From: Megaleporinus macrocephalus
Taxonomy: Eukaryota > Chordata > Actinopteri > Characiformes > Anostomidae
Assembly: GCA_021613375.1 (NCBI GenBank)
Contig: CM038716.1
Location: 8,472,991 to 8,536,990, forward strand
Length of the DNA stretch: 64,000 nt
Direction of reading: 5' to 3'
Part shown: piece after piece, positions 22,808 to 34,553 of the stretch
How the letters are laid out: every line of letters starts with the position of its first letter
Numbering within the stretch: position 1 is the stretch's first letter
Made by a program: the position numbers and the translations under genes
Notes under the pieces: generated by a model
The model's database searches: none
What the model saw: only the letters and a program-made list of their open reading frames with translations
Told to the model about the DNA's origin: nothing

Positions 22808-25540
22808 AGAGCAGTGAAACTTATGATTCTGCCATCTAGTTGTTTGGAGGGTGAAATGCATTTCATATGCTTAAAATTGAACTATTATTAACTGTCCACA
22901 GGCGTGGACACCATGCCAGCGTTAAGAACGTCTGGCCACGTGCTATCTTTTTTGTTTTCATTCTAATTATCTGCTGTCCAGGTGTTTGTGCTTTCTAGCC
23001 TCGCCCCTCTGAAACCTGTCAGCTGTCTCTCGTTCTGTCCTGTGGTTTTAGTACATCTGTGTTTGCTGTTCTTTGTGTGATGACTTTGTTTGACGCTGGT
23101 CTGATACCCATTTGTCTTTTTGTGCTTATTAAATATAAAGACATTGATTATGTTCTGCCTTTACTAGATGATGTACCCAGTTAACATTAATGTTTAGGAG
23201 TGAAGGGTTTGTTTACCTGTGAAGTGCTCAGGTGAACGTTGCTGCAGCAGTTTCACGGTGAGATCCATTCAATTCAAAATCAAATAAGAAATATGTAACA
23301 CGCATGTTGTTTAAAACTGATTTAGAGAGATATATAGCCGTTTCCGAGAGGAGTAACCTTGTTAAGCAGCTTGCCCCACTGAGGGCCACTTTCTTAGATG
23401 TTTCTATTGAAGCTGAGGAAGAGTCTTCAGAACATCCCATGCTGTGAGCCGTGCCAGCTGTAGCTGTAGATCCCAATTAACTGTGGTCTCTTGCGAGGGT
23501 AGAAACTCTGCTTCCTCCAGTGGTGAGCCTGTAGGGTTTGGACAAACACGATCCAGGTTGCTGCAGCAATTTCATGGTAAGATGCATTCAGTTCTAAATA
23601 AACTAATAAATATACAGTCTTTTAAGATATGGTTATTAATTTTTGTCCTCTGGAGGGGACATAAGTCTCAAAGATATTTCAAAAACTAAATAAGCTACAA
23701 TGTAGAGGACATCCTGGCCTTTCCAGTGATGTACCATGTGTTGGGGTGTGTCCTTCACAACAGAAGTTCTATCTTTTTAAATATGGCCACCTCTCAGTAA
23801 CCACATTGTATGATAGTGAGAGAGATAAGTTGTCAAATAATATATATTTATTTTGTTTTTAAAGCCTATAATTGATATTTTTGGTAAAAAACTGTTGTAG
23901 CTAGTTCTCAAAGCACTTTTTATTGATGGGCACAAATGTTTAACTACCTACAGCATACTTTTTTTGATGACCTTTGTAGTGAACATTGGGATGAAATCTG
24001 GTTTTATATTAAATTAATGGTGTCCCGGTGACGGGAATTTGAGGCAGAGAGAATTTTGAAACATGTAAGCTATGTAAACATGTGAATTCATTACTAATTT
24101 ATTTTTAATTGATTACTATGTGACAGCAGTCACTGGTTTTACTGCAATACCTACTCCAACCATTGAGTGGCAATATTGAGTTTTTCCCTCAGTTTACAAG
24201 CTAAAAGTTGGAACCTCATGGTAGTAGGATAGACTAGAGGAAGCAGAGGCTTCATATCTTTCTAGATCTTTATTGAGGAACTGTTTGGTTCTTCATCTCA
24301 ACATAAGTGAATTCATATCTTCTGTATTATGTACTGAACTTAGTTAGTATTCCTGTTTTGGTTTTTGTGTTTATTATTGCAGAAAGGTTTTTTTGTTGTT
24401 TTCTTTGCATTCATTTTGGTTGGTTGTTGTTCTTTGCATGGTGCTGCTCAAAGGAACTGTGAATGGAGATGATCCTAACCCTACAGCGAGCACCCACCAG
24501 ATATCTACCTTATCCTGAAACAAGGATCGCTTCAGTTCATCAAGAAAACTCACTAGATACAGTGCTTTAAAGGACAGTTTGTGCTACCTTTTTGCCGGTG
24601 AGATCTATTTTTCCTGGTTGGGAATTGTTGACATGGGCTTAAAGGGATTTTGGACTGGGAAGAACCACCTACTTTTTTTTATTTTTTATTATTCCTTTTT
24701 TGAATGGATTGATTGAATGTTCTTGGACATATGGCTTGTTTTGTTCTTATTTAGTTCAGAATTTATTTGGGGTCGATAGTAAACTGGGCTAAATACACTT
24801 AGTGGATGGTACTTCCCTCATTTCTTAAAACCTGAGAACTTTAACACACTGCAAGACTGTAACTGTTACAACTAAATTTAATTTATTCCTAATTTATTAG
24901 AAAATGTTACATAATTGTACATTTACTACGTGTGGAAAGTGTGAAACTTTGACTCAAGGTTTGGAGTGACGAACACAGGTTTAGCTAGTGGGCCTAAAAA
25001 CTTCTTAAACCTAGATTTTCTTTCATTTTAATCAAAGTAACAGTAAGCTTGGGTTATTATTTGTTCCTGTTTATGTTCATATACAGTGCATTTGAAATAT
25101 TTCTTATACTGCCAAAAGTGAAAATGGTATAAGAAAAAGTTAAACAATGTTTACTCAGTTTTCATTTGCATTATGTTTTAGGATTGAGTTGGTGCTGATG
25201 ATGTAGGAGCAAAAAACAAGAAATAAGACCTTAACAATGTCCTATGTCCACTATAAAGGACATTCAATAAAAATTATTTAAAATGTTGTTTTTCATCTAG
25301 TAGACTTATTTTATGTTGAAATTACTGACGTTCTCAAACTTTAATTTTCCGAATCTTGGGAGGATAAAGTATGTGACATCATTTAAAACTGACTTTGATC
25401 TGTTTCGTGCTCCAGATCTAGACAAACTACTTCAAGTCCACGTCCTTGGCAGAGAAGGTTGTTAAGAGGGTTTCCAAGAGGGGAGACTCCTTTTCGTGGT
25501 AGGTGTTTTTAGTAACAGTTTATGTTGTTTAATTCTTTCA
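22808..25540. other. Unique AT-rich sequence, no gene recognised
   Basis: Near 22900 the motif gtccacaggcgtggacacca is a diverged partner of the palindrome near 21250. The segment gttgctgcagcagtttcacg at about 23237-23275 recurs as gttgctgcagcaatttcatg at about 23559-23600. Short frames at 23228-23476 and 23444-23689 overlap on opposite strands and show no family. The rest holds scattered AT-rich sequence only. Confidence 0.4.
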
Positions 25541-25544
25541 ATAA

Positions 25545-25735
25545 GTCAGTCAGCTATAGCTAATATAACCACATGAGCTATAGAGCTAATTTGGTAAACC
25601 TTCAAGTACGACAATACAGAGTCACATCTACAAACAATACTTAAGGCTTCTGTTTTCTACACAGTATAGTTTTATGTTAACCATGTCCAGAAGCGCCGTC
25701 CACTTCTCTGGGCTCGGAAGCATCCACATTGGACC
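25545..25735. repeat. Direct repeat, copy 1 (partner at 27115-27275)
   Basis: Shares with 27115-27275 the words atgaccacatg/ataaccacatg, ttggtaaaccttca/ttggcaaaccttca and gcgccgtccacttctctggg. The two copies lie about 1.55 kb apart in the same orientation. Confidence 0.65.
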
Positions 25736-26734
25736 ACCAGGATACAAATCAGAGCACAGTTAAACCTTAGGACGTCCAATTTCTTGGTGAACGTCCCTAG
25801 TCGAGAGACAAAGCTTGAACATAAGTAAAGTCAGGCTTAGCTGTTATGCTGCAACAGCAAGCATTTTCTGCTGATCTAGCATTGCTTAATTTTCTTTTAC
25901 TTTCACACCTTATTTTTTGATTTGGGGTTATGTAAAAAAAAAATAAAAAAAAATGCTCTCACTTATTTGATTGCAAGACAGTATGACACATTGCAAGTAG
26001 AGATAGACCGTTCGAGGGCGGTGCTATATGCCACGGCTATATGCCATGTTTTCAAAGTCATGAAACATGGTCTAAACTGGTTTAATACCATTTTTAATGA
26101 GCTCATGTGAAACAGTATAATATTATAACTAAATTAGAAGTTGGTCTATGTGGGAGTAAACCGCTTGATACAGCTCCAGAAGAGCCACATCTGAAAAGTA
26201 TCTCTACTAGGAACAGCAGAGCGTGGATCCAGGTGGAACATTAAGCAGCAGAATGAACGTCTTCTACAGCCGAGAAGAGCTGCTTATCTAGAACTATAAA
26301 CTCAATCACTCTGGCTGTGGTTCTTTAGCTCTCTGGCTGTTTCTGCTGCTGTTCTGTTGGTACCGGTCAGATCTGGTCTGCACGGTGGTCTGGATTATTT
26401 GTTTTGTGCTAGCTCTGCTGTTTGCTGATACTCTTAATTACCGTATCAGATTAGTGTGTTAAATGTCTTTGTCTTGGTTCCCCCATGAGAGACGCTGATG
26501 TTACTAATTTTACAGATGTTACAAACTGCCCTGGATGAGTCTGAGTCACATATACAGAGAGACAACATGTTTTCTATCTGCACATGCAGTGAACGTGAGG
26601 CCGCTGCTGTAGTTAGTCTGAGGAAAATGAAAGGGTGTTTCCACCTAGTGGTTCAGATAGGAATTGCAAGGAGCTGGCTGGAGGGTTCCTCTTCCTGGAT
26701 GAAACTCTAGCTGGAAAAACAGAAATTAGGGTCA
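25736..26734. other. Unrecognised stretch
   Basis: A poly-A-rich word at 25931-25957 and short unconvincing frames (25922-26110; 26498-26710). Nothing recognisable. Confidence 0.35.
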
Positions 26735-26850
26735 TTTGTTTAACGTCATCGATCGGCTCTCGGGATCGGCTCAATTGGAGAAATATTCGCCGATTGCACA
26801 TTTTGATTACAAATCGGCCGATACCGATACACGGCCAATCGATCTCTAAT
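26735..26850. mobile_element. DNA-transposon end fragment rich in ATCGGCCGATA words
   Basis: Dense in cgatcggctctcgg, atcggccgataccgatac and ccaatcgatct words, a style known from ends of hAT-type elements in fish. Only this end is evident; the partner end and transposase were not seen. Confidence 0.4.
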
Positions 26851-27114
26851 TCCAAGATATGTTAAGATGGGGGACGTTAGTGGACCACTAATGAGGAAAC
26901 AAAACCAACTAAATAATTATATTCCCAACACAATGTCACTAGTTTATTAACAAATGCATTAGAAAATGATTTTAAAATGTAATGTAGAAATGATTGGATG
27001 GCATTTGCCTGTTTCTCTTTTCAGAGTCTCTAATATCAATGAATGATGTCAGTGGATAACACCCATGATATCCAATCCCTCAGACGGCACCATATCAAAA
27101 ACCTTCATTCAGCA

Positions 27115-27275
27115 ATCACTGATATGACCACATGGGTAAGGGATTAATTTGGCAAACCTTCATCAAGCACTACAATACAGTTACATCCACACACAGCACT
27201 TTAAAACAGAAGACTTGTTAACTATGTCCAGGAGCGCCGTCCACTTCTCTGGGCTCAGAGGCATCTGAACTAGCC
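27115..27275. repeat. Direct repeat, copy 2 (partner at 25545-25735)
   Basis: See the partner. This copy ends shortly before the THAP-exon element, so it could be part of one larger composite. Confidence 0.65.
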
Positions 27276-27540
27276 TGCCTGCAGCTCTGACTGACCCCAA
27301 TAGAGAATTACACCTTAAAGGCTAAGCAGCAGCTAATATGATAATAACTACAGCGGAATCTGAGATCCTAACTTGTGATTATTAAAAGTAAGAAAAGGTT
27401 TTATTGTTTACGAAGTCAAGAAATACGGCTTAAAAGACTGTTTAGCTCCGCCCACTGTTCAGAAACTGCCGTAGGTGTTGTGTGTGTGTGTGATGTAGAT
27501 GGTGGACAACAACGCTAGAAGATACTTACGCTAATACACA

Positions 27541-27840
27541 ATGACAAAGATGGCTGCAGTCATTGGATATACAGTGGACCCCCAAGCACAAACGTCCCAA
27601 AGACCCCCAAATATTCAGAAAGTGGTCTAAACCTGTCAATTTTAAACAGACACATTGGAAAGGAGCGTCCTCTCACTCCATCATCTGTAGATCATTTCAC
27701 GTCTGAAGATTATCACTATGGGACGTAGGCTTACACGACGACTGGATCTTAAGTCTGACGCTGTTCAACAATATGGGCGTGTAGGAAACCAGCGAGAGGA
27801 GTTCAAGAGCCTCCGTGTACGTGGAGGTAAACCAGGTAAG
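27541..27840 (+). pseudogene. THAP-domain exon relic, copy 2
   Basis: Orthologous to the relic at 1887-2150. In this copy the word at 27680-27712 reads VDHFTSEDYHYG, closer to the C-x-x-H-F part of a THAP finger than copy 1, but stop codons follow and the AVPTI-like word is damaged (an a replaces c in gttcaacaa). The exon is followed by caggtaag near 27833-27839, a good donor. Both copies are dead but retain different parts of the original. Confidence 0.5.
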
Positions 27841-28127
27841 CTCAGTTACTGAGCCTGCTTTAGCTGATGTTGGCTAACGTTAGCTTCACTTGCTAAGTTC
27901 GGTGGATCAAGTTATGCTAAGCTAACGTAGCTGAGTTATGAAGATGTATAGAGTCGTATGAGAGCGAGTTCACTTTAATCACATTTACTACAATAACTGT
28001 ACCTCTGTATCTGAGTTTAACTGGTTGCTAGGCTGTTGTCATGAATAATGTTGGTTGTTTAGCTAGATATTGTTTGCACTCAGGATGAGCTGCTGTTGTG
28101 GGTGTGGTTTGACTAAAAGTATCAGGA

Positions 28128-28240
28128 CTAAGTGATATGGTGGTCTAAAAGTATCAGGACTAAGTGATATGGTGGTCTAAAAGTATCAGGACTAAGTGAT
28201 ATGGTGGTCAAAGTATTAGGACTAAGTGATATGGTGGTCT
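28128..28240. repeat. 32-bp minisatellite, about four units
   Basis: Units ctaaaagtatcaggactaag then tgatatggtggt, the reverse complement of the unit at 695-1591. The last unit is slightly shortened (ggtggtcaaagtattagg). Confidence 0.9.
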
Positions 28241-28385
28241 ATTTCTACATTACAGCTCTTTCACATTTAAATTCAGAAATATCATCAGAATCTGAAGAAG
28301 CAGTTCTGGACCATTCTCAGTCCGAGTCAGTCATAGTGCTGTTGTAGCACTGTTGTCCACCAGTGACGTCACATGGTAGCGTTCA

Positions 28386-29358
28386 GGAGTTTCCGTAGTG
28401 AGCTCGGGTTTTTCCGTCACTTTAATTAAATATATTTTAAAGCAAATTAAAATAAGTCGTGTTTATATATTTTCAGTATCTAGTGGTCCAGAAGTGGTCC
28501 TTAGCCTTTGAGCAGTATTGCCTAAATGTCTAAATGGCAACAGTAAAGTGGTCAAACGTTACCGTCCCCAGTTTATTTGGAATGTGTTGCAGGCCTGGAT
28601 GCATCTTGGGTTCAAACTGTCTGCAATCCAATACAAATCAAAGTAAATGGGTGAGGAAAACTGAGTTTGTATGTTTGTTACAGAACACCTGGTGTTTGCT
28701 GAGGACCACAAAGCTTTCCAGATGAAGGCCCAGAAGATCTTTCTGAAGAAGCTTACCAACTTTGTGAATTACATCTGCCTAGCAACCTTTATAGCAACCA
28801 ACTGTCAGCCGGTTTATTGTTCTTGTATCAGTTTGTTTTTGTTTCTTCCTCAGAAGAACTCCCAGAAACAACACAGTGGCCCTGTCAGGTTTCCTTTAGT
28901 AATGATAGACACCAGACTGGGGTTTTAACGAACATGTGGTGGAGAAAGATGGTAACAATGTTGTCATAGTGGTGAGTATTCTAACACGTGGGTCAAATTT
29001 GGGTTTATTAATGCAGATTTATGTTTTGAATGTAAAGGTTGTCCAGAAGAAATGAGCATGAAGGAGGTGCTTGGCTCTGTGGAGGTGCTCGGCTCTCGCT
29101 GCAGAAGGAAGTGGTGTGTGGTTCACACAGTTTTTGCGGATCAGGGAAAAATCTGAATGAGGTAACTTGTTTTTCTTTCTTGCTGCTGCAGCCAGCAATG
29201 CAAGAAACTTGAGTGGACCAGGACGTGATTCTAGATCTATGGTGCATCATGTTAAGTATGCTGTTTCTCTGTTTAACGGTGGAAAGGGTCTTAAGGTTTA
29301 CGAGGCACAGAGAGCTGCCATAGTCAAGCCGAGTCAATCTTTATTTCTAAAGCACATT
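28386..29358. other. Exon-like pieces, not recognised
   Basis: Two segments look like exons after pyrimidine-AG acceptors: 28683-28790, opening AEDHKAFQMKAQKIFLKKL, and 29193-29330, with SMVHHVKYAVSLFNGGKGL. I recognise neither and they are not in a common long frame. They follow the THAP-like exon on the same strand, so they could be later exons of the same decayed gene; that is inference. Confidence 0.3.
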
Positions 29359-29770
29359 TTAAAGACTGTATAAGCCAACCGAAATGCTGTGCAAGTCAAA
29401 ATAACAGCAAATAATATAAAACAAAAATATAAACAAACCAAAAACTATCAATACAAAACCATTAAATGTTAAAATATTACCTAGGCAAGAATTAAAAAGA
29501 CCATTTAGGAGGGAAAGGCCTGGGAATAAAAATAGGTTTTTTAAATTTGACTTAACATCAGTTGTAGATGACCACCTCATGCGAAGTGGTAGGCTATTCC
29601 ACAATTTTGGGTGAGCTGACTCTGTCACCTTTTGTATTTTAGTCCAGAATGCGAAGTACCCATAGGCAAGTCTCCCATGCTCTCTGAACTGGTGGCCAGA
29701 GGAGGGCGAGGGTGGCAAAGCCAGAGATCTACTGTTTGGATTGATAAGCAGCCAGTAAATAAAGTATTTA
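29359..29770 (-). pseudogene. LINE 3' end fragment
   Basis: On the minus strand, HPKLWNSLPLRMRWSSTT (near 29560-29620) is the C-terminal signature of many fish LINE reverse transcriptases, followed by a FKSNLKN-like tail and then an AT-rich 3' UTR ending near 29330-29400 in words like gtcaatctttatttctaaagc. Upstream catalytic regions are absent. Clade not assigned. Confidence 0.6.
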
Positions 29771-29841
29771 CACATTAAATGGAACATCCCAAATCTTTCT
29801 AGTACAAATTTCAATTTTGAACATTGTTCTTGTTTCTGTGT

Positions 29842-30004
29842 GGCGACATGGTGGGTAACACAGTAAGATGATCCGGGTTGGATTCCCGGTCCGGGTGGTT
29901 CTGTGTGGAGTGTGTATGTTCTCTCCATGCTTGAGTGGGTTTCCTCCAGGTACTTGCTGTGGTAACCCCTGGAGGAAAAGCCGAAAGGGGTGGGTGTCTG
30001 CTCC
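29842..30004 (+). mobile_element. tRNA-derived SINE with target duplication
   Basis: The 163-bp insert is flanked by the same 11 bases, tgtttctgtgt, at 29831-29841 and 30005-30015. It opens ggcgacatggtgggtaacac, like a decayed tRNA A box, and has a B-box-like ggttggattcc at 29876-29886. The body (tgtgtggagtgtgtatgttc, gtgggtttcctcc) is a widespread fish SINE-like type. RNA polymerase III promoter function is inferred from the boxes. Confidence 0.7.
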
Positions 30005-30019
30005 TGTTTCTGTGTCATT

Positions 30020-31180
30020 TGAAGTGTGCATGTACTGTTTGAACGAAGGGTCCCAAACTGAGAGAAGAACGTGAGCTCCAGGCTGTACAACTTACATTTT
30101 ACAGAAATCTGGCAGTAAGAATGTTTGTTATACACCAATAATACTTAAATATAAATACTTTTCTTTATATTTATAAATAACTTTTATTTTTATATATATA
30201 TATCTCAATGCATTGCATTTAGGTGAATAAAGGGAATTTCCTTTATACTGATTAATTATTTTTCCTCGTTTGCAGGTTACTGTCCTCCTCAAACCACTGG
30301 GCATTCCTGGTAAGTGTATCAGTCTTGGATGGTGTTGGTTCACTTTTAGGTTGTGGTTAGTTAGCTTGGAGGTTAAATACAGGGTAGGAGTTTGGTTTTA
30401 GGGTTTAAAGTTAGGGAGTTAAGGTTAGGGGTTGGGGTTTAGGGTTAGGTTAAGGTATTTACAATGACTCCAAGGCTCGTCATCTAGCCAGCGCTTGTTA
30501 AAACAGGGTTTACATACTGCATCATAGATTTGCATAAGTTACATAACATGCAGTTCCATTTTTACAGTAATTAGCTGTTCGTATTGTTCTGGGTGTAATT
30601 ATGTAACAGTGGTCTTTTAAATAATTGTCATGTAGAAGGAACAGAAGCTGTTACTCGCTTTACAGGACCACTGCAGTCACAAAATTCAAACACAGGGTGC
30701 ATATTCAAATCAATGCATTAATATTCCTAATATGCTGTTAGCTTTTGTAAAGTGTCAAATTACTCTCATTACATTGCGGTTCACACTATAGGTGCTACAC
30801 TTGCCTGTAAGATCTGCTAAGGACCAGCTATATGTCACTGTGCTCTGAATAATGGTATTAATCAATTAACCATTGCTAACACAGAACAAGGTGTTTATTT
30901 TTCAAGTTGTTAATTTTGCAATCTCAATTAATTGTTTTGCATAATTTTCTAGATTGACTGCATTTGACATTCCAAGTTAAAGCTTGAAGCTTGTTTTCTA
31001 AACATCTGCCATAACATCTGTAATGAATGAGATTTCCTTCCCAGAACTGCAACTGTAGCTCTACAACAGTCTGGTGTATCTCTTTGAGGGTGCACTCATG
31101 GCCTAAAGGTTAGTGATCCAGTCTTGTGACCAACAGTAGGCGATGAAAATGTGAACGTGAGCCGATACACAGAGGTTCGC
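30020..31180. other. Non-coding AT-rich sequence with telomere-like words
   Basis: No gene recognised. At about 30380-30450 TTAGGG-like words are frequent (gttagggagttaaggtta, tttagggttaggtta) but not in register. A TA microsatellite lies at 30193-30203. It may include the lost 5' part of the retrovirus that begins just after. Confidence 0.4.
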
Positions 31181-31184
31181 TGAG

Positions 31185-31541
31185 GTGTTTCTGGTGCATG
31201 GGGGATGGTCAGTGCTGAAGTCGAGGGTGTCTGTGGACCAATGGGTTGGTGGTTTGACACAGGACATGAGGACAATTTTGCTTCTATTGAAGTCTAATTG
31301 GAGGACTAGCACGCTGGCTGAACTGACTGAATGCTTGAGCTCCTATCAGAGGGATGCCCATGTCAACGTACATGTCTCCTCAGTTTTGCAAACTGTGTTG
31401 CAGCAAACAAGTAGTCAGAACACACAGAGTAATCAAGAGCATATGGGTCACTTCTGTGAGGAACCAGCATACTGGGCACGTAGTTGTAATAAGAAACATG
31501 ATGAGAGTATAAACACAAGTCCAGTTCTCACGATCATCTAA
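31185..31541 (+). pseudogene. gag: Retroviral Gag C-terminal part (capsid/nucleocapsid)
   Basis: A 118-residue frame. The segment LLLLKSNWRTSTLAELTE is in the style of a capsid C-terminal domain, and the end contains FCEEPAYWARSC near 31448-31485, a zinc-knuckle-like C..H/W..C in which the second Cys and the His have changed, so metal binding is probably lost. Gag is the structural polyprotein of the particle. The matrix and most of the capsid are not evident upstream. The placing rests on this weak signature plus the neighbouring pol and env. Confidence 0.55.
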
Positions 31542-31689
31542 ACTGGAGATGTTAGGTGAGGGTGTTTGCAGCTGATCCTTCAAGCATATGAGGGCCGATT
31601 GTATGTGAGAACCACTGTGAACGAACATGCATGTGATTAGTGACACATGAGCAAGCTACTGTACCTGTGCTCTTGTTGTCTTATCCCAA

Positions 31690-32440
31690 CCCCTTGCATT
31701 GCATTGTCCACATATAGTTAAGGCATTAGTGTTTGAGGCTCGGATCAGGACAGTTACAGCCCCTAACATTTAACTTTAAGGAGCTTAGATTATCAATCCC
31801 TCATCATTGATGAAGGCAGCAAGGTCTGAGACTCGTATGAGGATTAGGATGATCATGACTGTGTGGTGATTCTTATCCCACACACCACTTTTGGATATTT
31901 CTGAGAGAACTTTGAAAAATCCTGATTTGATTGTGTTTACGGAGGCTTCAGAACAGGTGACGGATGGCTGTAACCACATGCTCACCACATGCTGTGATGG
32001 CTTAGCGTGACCTCCCAGACCACTTCTCAGCTCAAGTAGCAGAATAGGTGACATTCCTAATGCTTATGGGTTAGCATCCGGTTTTTCGGCCACAGTGTAC
32101 AACTACTTTATGCAAAGGGGGGTCTCAAGCTGGATGCATTACTGGAGTTATTTAGCATTGGAGCCACACCCACACGCAAAGTTGGTTTAAGTCCATGTAA
32201 AATCATTATAGGACGTGCTATAGGACCTTAGGCAGGCAGACCTTACTTCAGATGCCTTGTTAACATACGGTCTGGAGCTAACAAAAGTTGTCAACTCTGC
32301 ACGGCAAGGTGTCAAAAATGGTTGGATGGAACCTCTTAAAGGAGGACATTCAATTGTGCTTTGAATTACAGATGCTACAGTATTATGTCAAAGCCGAAAA
32401 ACTTGGACATGTGTCACATTGCGAGGTAGTGTTACTGCCT
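31690..32440 (+). pseudogene. pol: Retroviral Pol remnant: connection, RNase H, integrase tail
   Basis: Pieces in several frames keep the gammaretroviral order. A connection-like segment (CPHIVKALVFEAR, about 31710-31745) precedes an RNase H start (NPDLIVFTEASE, about 31915-31955), where the usual first catalytic Asp reads Glu, and RNase H's later part (TVYNYFMQRGV, about 32090-32125). An integrase-type GLSPCKIIIGRAIGP follows near 32185-32230, then a C-terminal W..P..G-type segment to about 32440. The protease, the polymerase YxDD box and the integrase DDE core are absent, so no enzyme activity is expected. Confidence 0.65.
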
Positions 32441-32786
32441 AACTAGGGATAGATGGGTGAACTAGCTGGAAGAGCTTTGGGCAGATCTGTTAGCATTTAC
32501 GCTGCAGGGGCTACACCCAAAGGGAAGACTCCCTTACCCCCATACGTCCACACTTCCAGTTAGTATCATAGGACTCTGTGTTAGATAGGGCAAGATGCGG
32601 TAACCTACTTGGCAATAATCATGTTTGACATTATGTAACAGTTCCAAAAAACAACATACAAGATACTGCCGAAGTTTGTTTGTCTTCTAGGTGAAATTGA
32701 AGACAACAGTGGATGAACTGTCTCAAGGGGAGGTGCGGACGCATTTATCGTACCACTCCTGAAGAGACAATCCGAACACAGGCAGG

Positions 32787-34380
32787 ATGACCGCAAGGAA
32801 CGTGGAACTATTGCTATCTCTACTAGCAATATGGAATACCTGTGTTTCAGTGCCCGTCACAGATGTGGGCAGTGACAATTTATTTCAGACATCATTCAAT
32901 ATAACCAGACACTGACTGTATCCCTCGTCCACTCAGTGTATCTGCAGGAATAGCATGGACTGCGCATGCCATTTCCGATTGCGATACATGTGCCAGGTTA
33001 CATACAAATGTGCTTTCATTTATATTAGCTCATGTCACAACCTCACACAACCCAAAACCACACAGTGCTGTATACCGGGCATGTCAAAATGTGATCAATT
33101 ATATGCTCCAGCACATAATATCACTATCATTCACCATTCAGGTTTCCTTGGTGTGTAGAAAATCATTCTACTACGTCACCATTTACTAGGAGAAATACAA
33201 AAGCATTATGTGGATTTGTGGTACAACTCAAACAAATAAGCAGCAGTCATCAAAATCAACCACCAGTCGACTGAAACAATAAGTGATTATCTTCATAGTA
33301 GTGGTCTTGGAATAAACTGGCTAGAAGTTAATACGTTTTGTCGCATTCCTGCACCCACAGGAACCTACTGGTTATGCAGAAGTACTGTATTTAGTGAACT
33401 GCCAGCCAGATTTAACGACTGCTGTGCATTAGTTTATATACTACCAGCGATGAGACCTCAACCACTTGCTGAAGTACGGTCAGCTAATAATGTCGGTACA
33501 GATATTCATGTTGTTCTTATGCACAGAGCTGCAAATACTATTAATGATGGCATTTTTTTAGATCTCCCAAAGACATGTAGTAAGCCTAAGAATTGTCAAA
33601 CCCCAGATTTTGCATGGTACAACCATAGTAAGGCTTTCGCCAATACCAAATATTCAATACCTTTAAAGCTAAACTTCTCACAAATGGTATTCTAAGTCTT
33701 ATACCACCAAACAAACGAAAACAAATAGTCTTCTGTCACCTTTCAAACACTAACCAAACAATAACTCCTGAAATAGAATCTTTGATTGCCCAAGTTTTGG
33801 ACATAGATGCTACCTTCACATTCGTGGTGAATGAAATTCCAGGTCCAATTAAATATCAAGTTAATTTGCATTTAAAAGGTTTCAACCATCCTCTTAGTGG
33901 TTTCACTAATGTTAGGCAGTGATCCAAATCCTTGCATCATATATTTCACGTGTAGCCAAACATTTTGGATTAGTTTCTTAGGAGAACTTATTCCAAATTA
34001 TGGAGTAATGGTAGCTTGGGATCATGTGAGTTCTAGCCCATAAAGTTAAAACTTATGGGGCCTAAATGTTGTTCTGACGTAATGGATCCAACTAAAGCTA
34101 TAGGTGAATATATTAATGTAATGGAGGATTTGTGAGGCCGTCTTAGCCATAAAGATGAAAAAAACTCAAATTTCTTAGCCTCTATGTTTGGTACATGGTG
34201 GATGTATTGCAGTGAGGTAATACTGATCCTTGTCACGAGCTGTGTAATTATCTTTATAGTGTTCAATACGTTACACTGTTGCTGTATTTGGGTCATCAAA
34301 GAGGGGGAACGCCACAAATTAAAACAATCAACCGCATTACAAACCATGCAAACAACAACGAATTACATTTAATGCAACCT
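32787..34380 (+). pseudogene. env: Retroviral envelope glycoprotein gene, broken
   Basis: An ATG at 32787 opens a hydrophobic signal-peptide-like stretch (ELLLSLLAIWNTCVSVP). Stops begin within about 45 codons. Later pieces keep Cys-rich surface-subunit character (32955-33158, many Cys) and GTYWLCR near 33360-33380, a motif style seen near the end of retroviral surface subunits. The frame at 33450-33695 continues this. The frame at 34184-34372 has a strongly hydrophobic anchor of about 25 residues with Cys after it, then a basic tail. Frame changes and stops in both halves rule out a working product. Assignment uses position, Cys pattern and anchor. Confidence 0.6.
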
Positions 34381-34553
34381 ATTCTCCACAGGAATATGAA
34401 CAATTGTCAAGTATTCCAAGATATGCATGTTTTGCATTGTAATTAGATTAGTAGTTTCTTTTCTTTTTTTTATTGTTTGTTTTACTTCATGTGTACATTT
34501 ACATTCATTTAATGTACAAGGGAAGGAGTATCCTGGCAGTGGGGGGGCCTTTA

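Larger units (their letters stand above)
27310..28385 (+). mobile_element. THAP-exon repeat element, copy 2 (plus)
   Basis: Inverted relative to 541-2420 and similar along its whole length, apart from having only about four minisatellite units. It contains the same 5' block, THAP-like exon, gtaag donor and 3' block with the tgaagaagcagttctgga word. The two copies lie about 25 kb apart, head to head. Confidence 0.7.

Noticed and set aside
34033..34347. Minus frame opposite the env membrane anchor
   Set aside because: Antisense shadow; the plus strand gives the better explanation.
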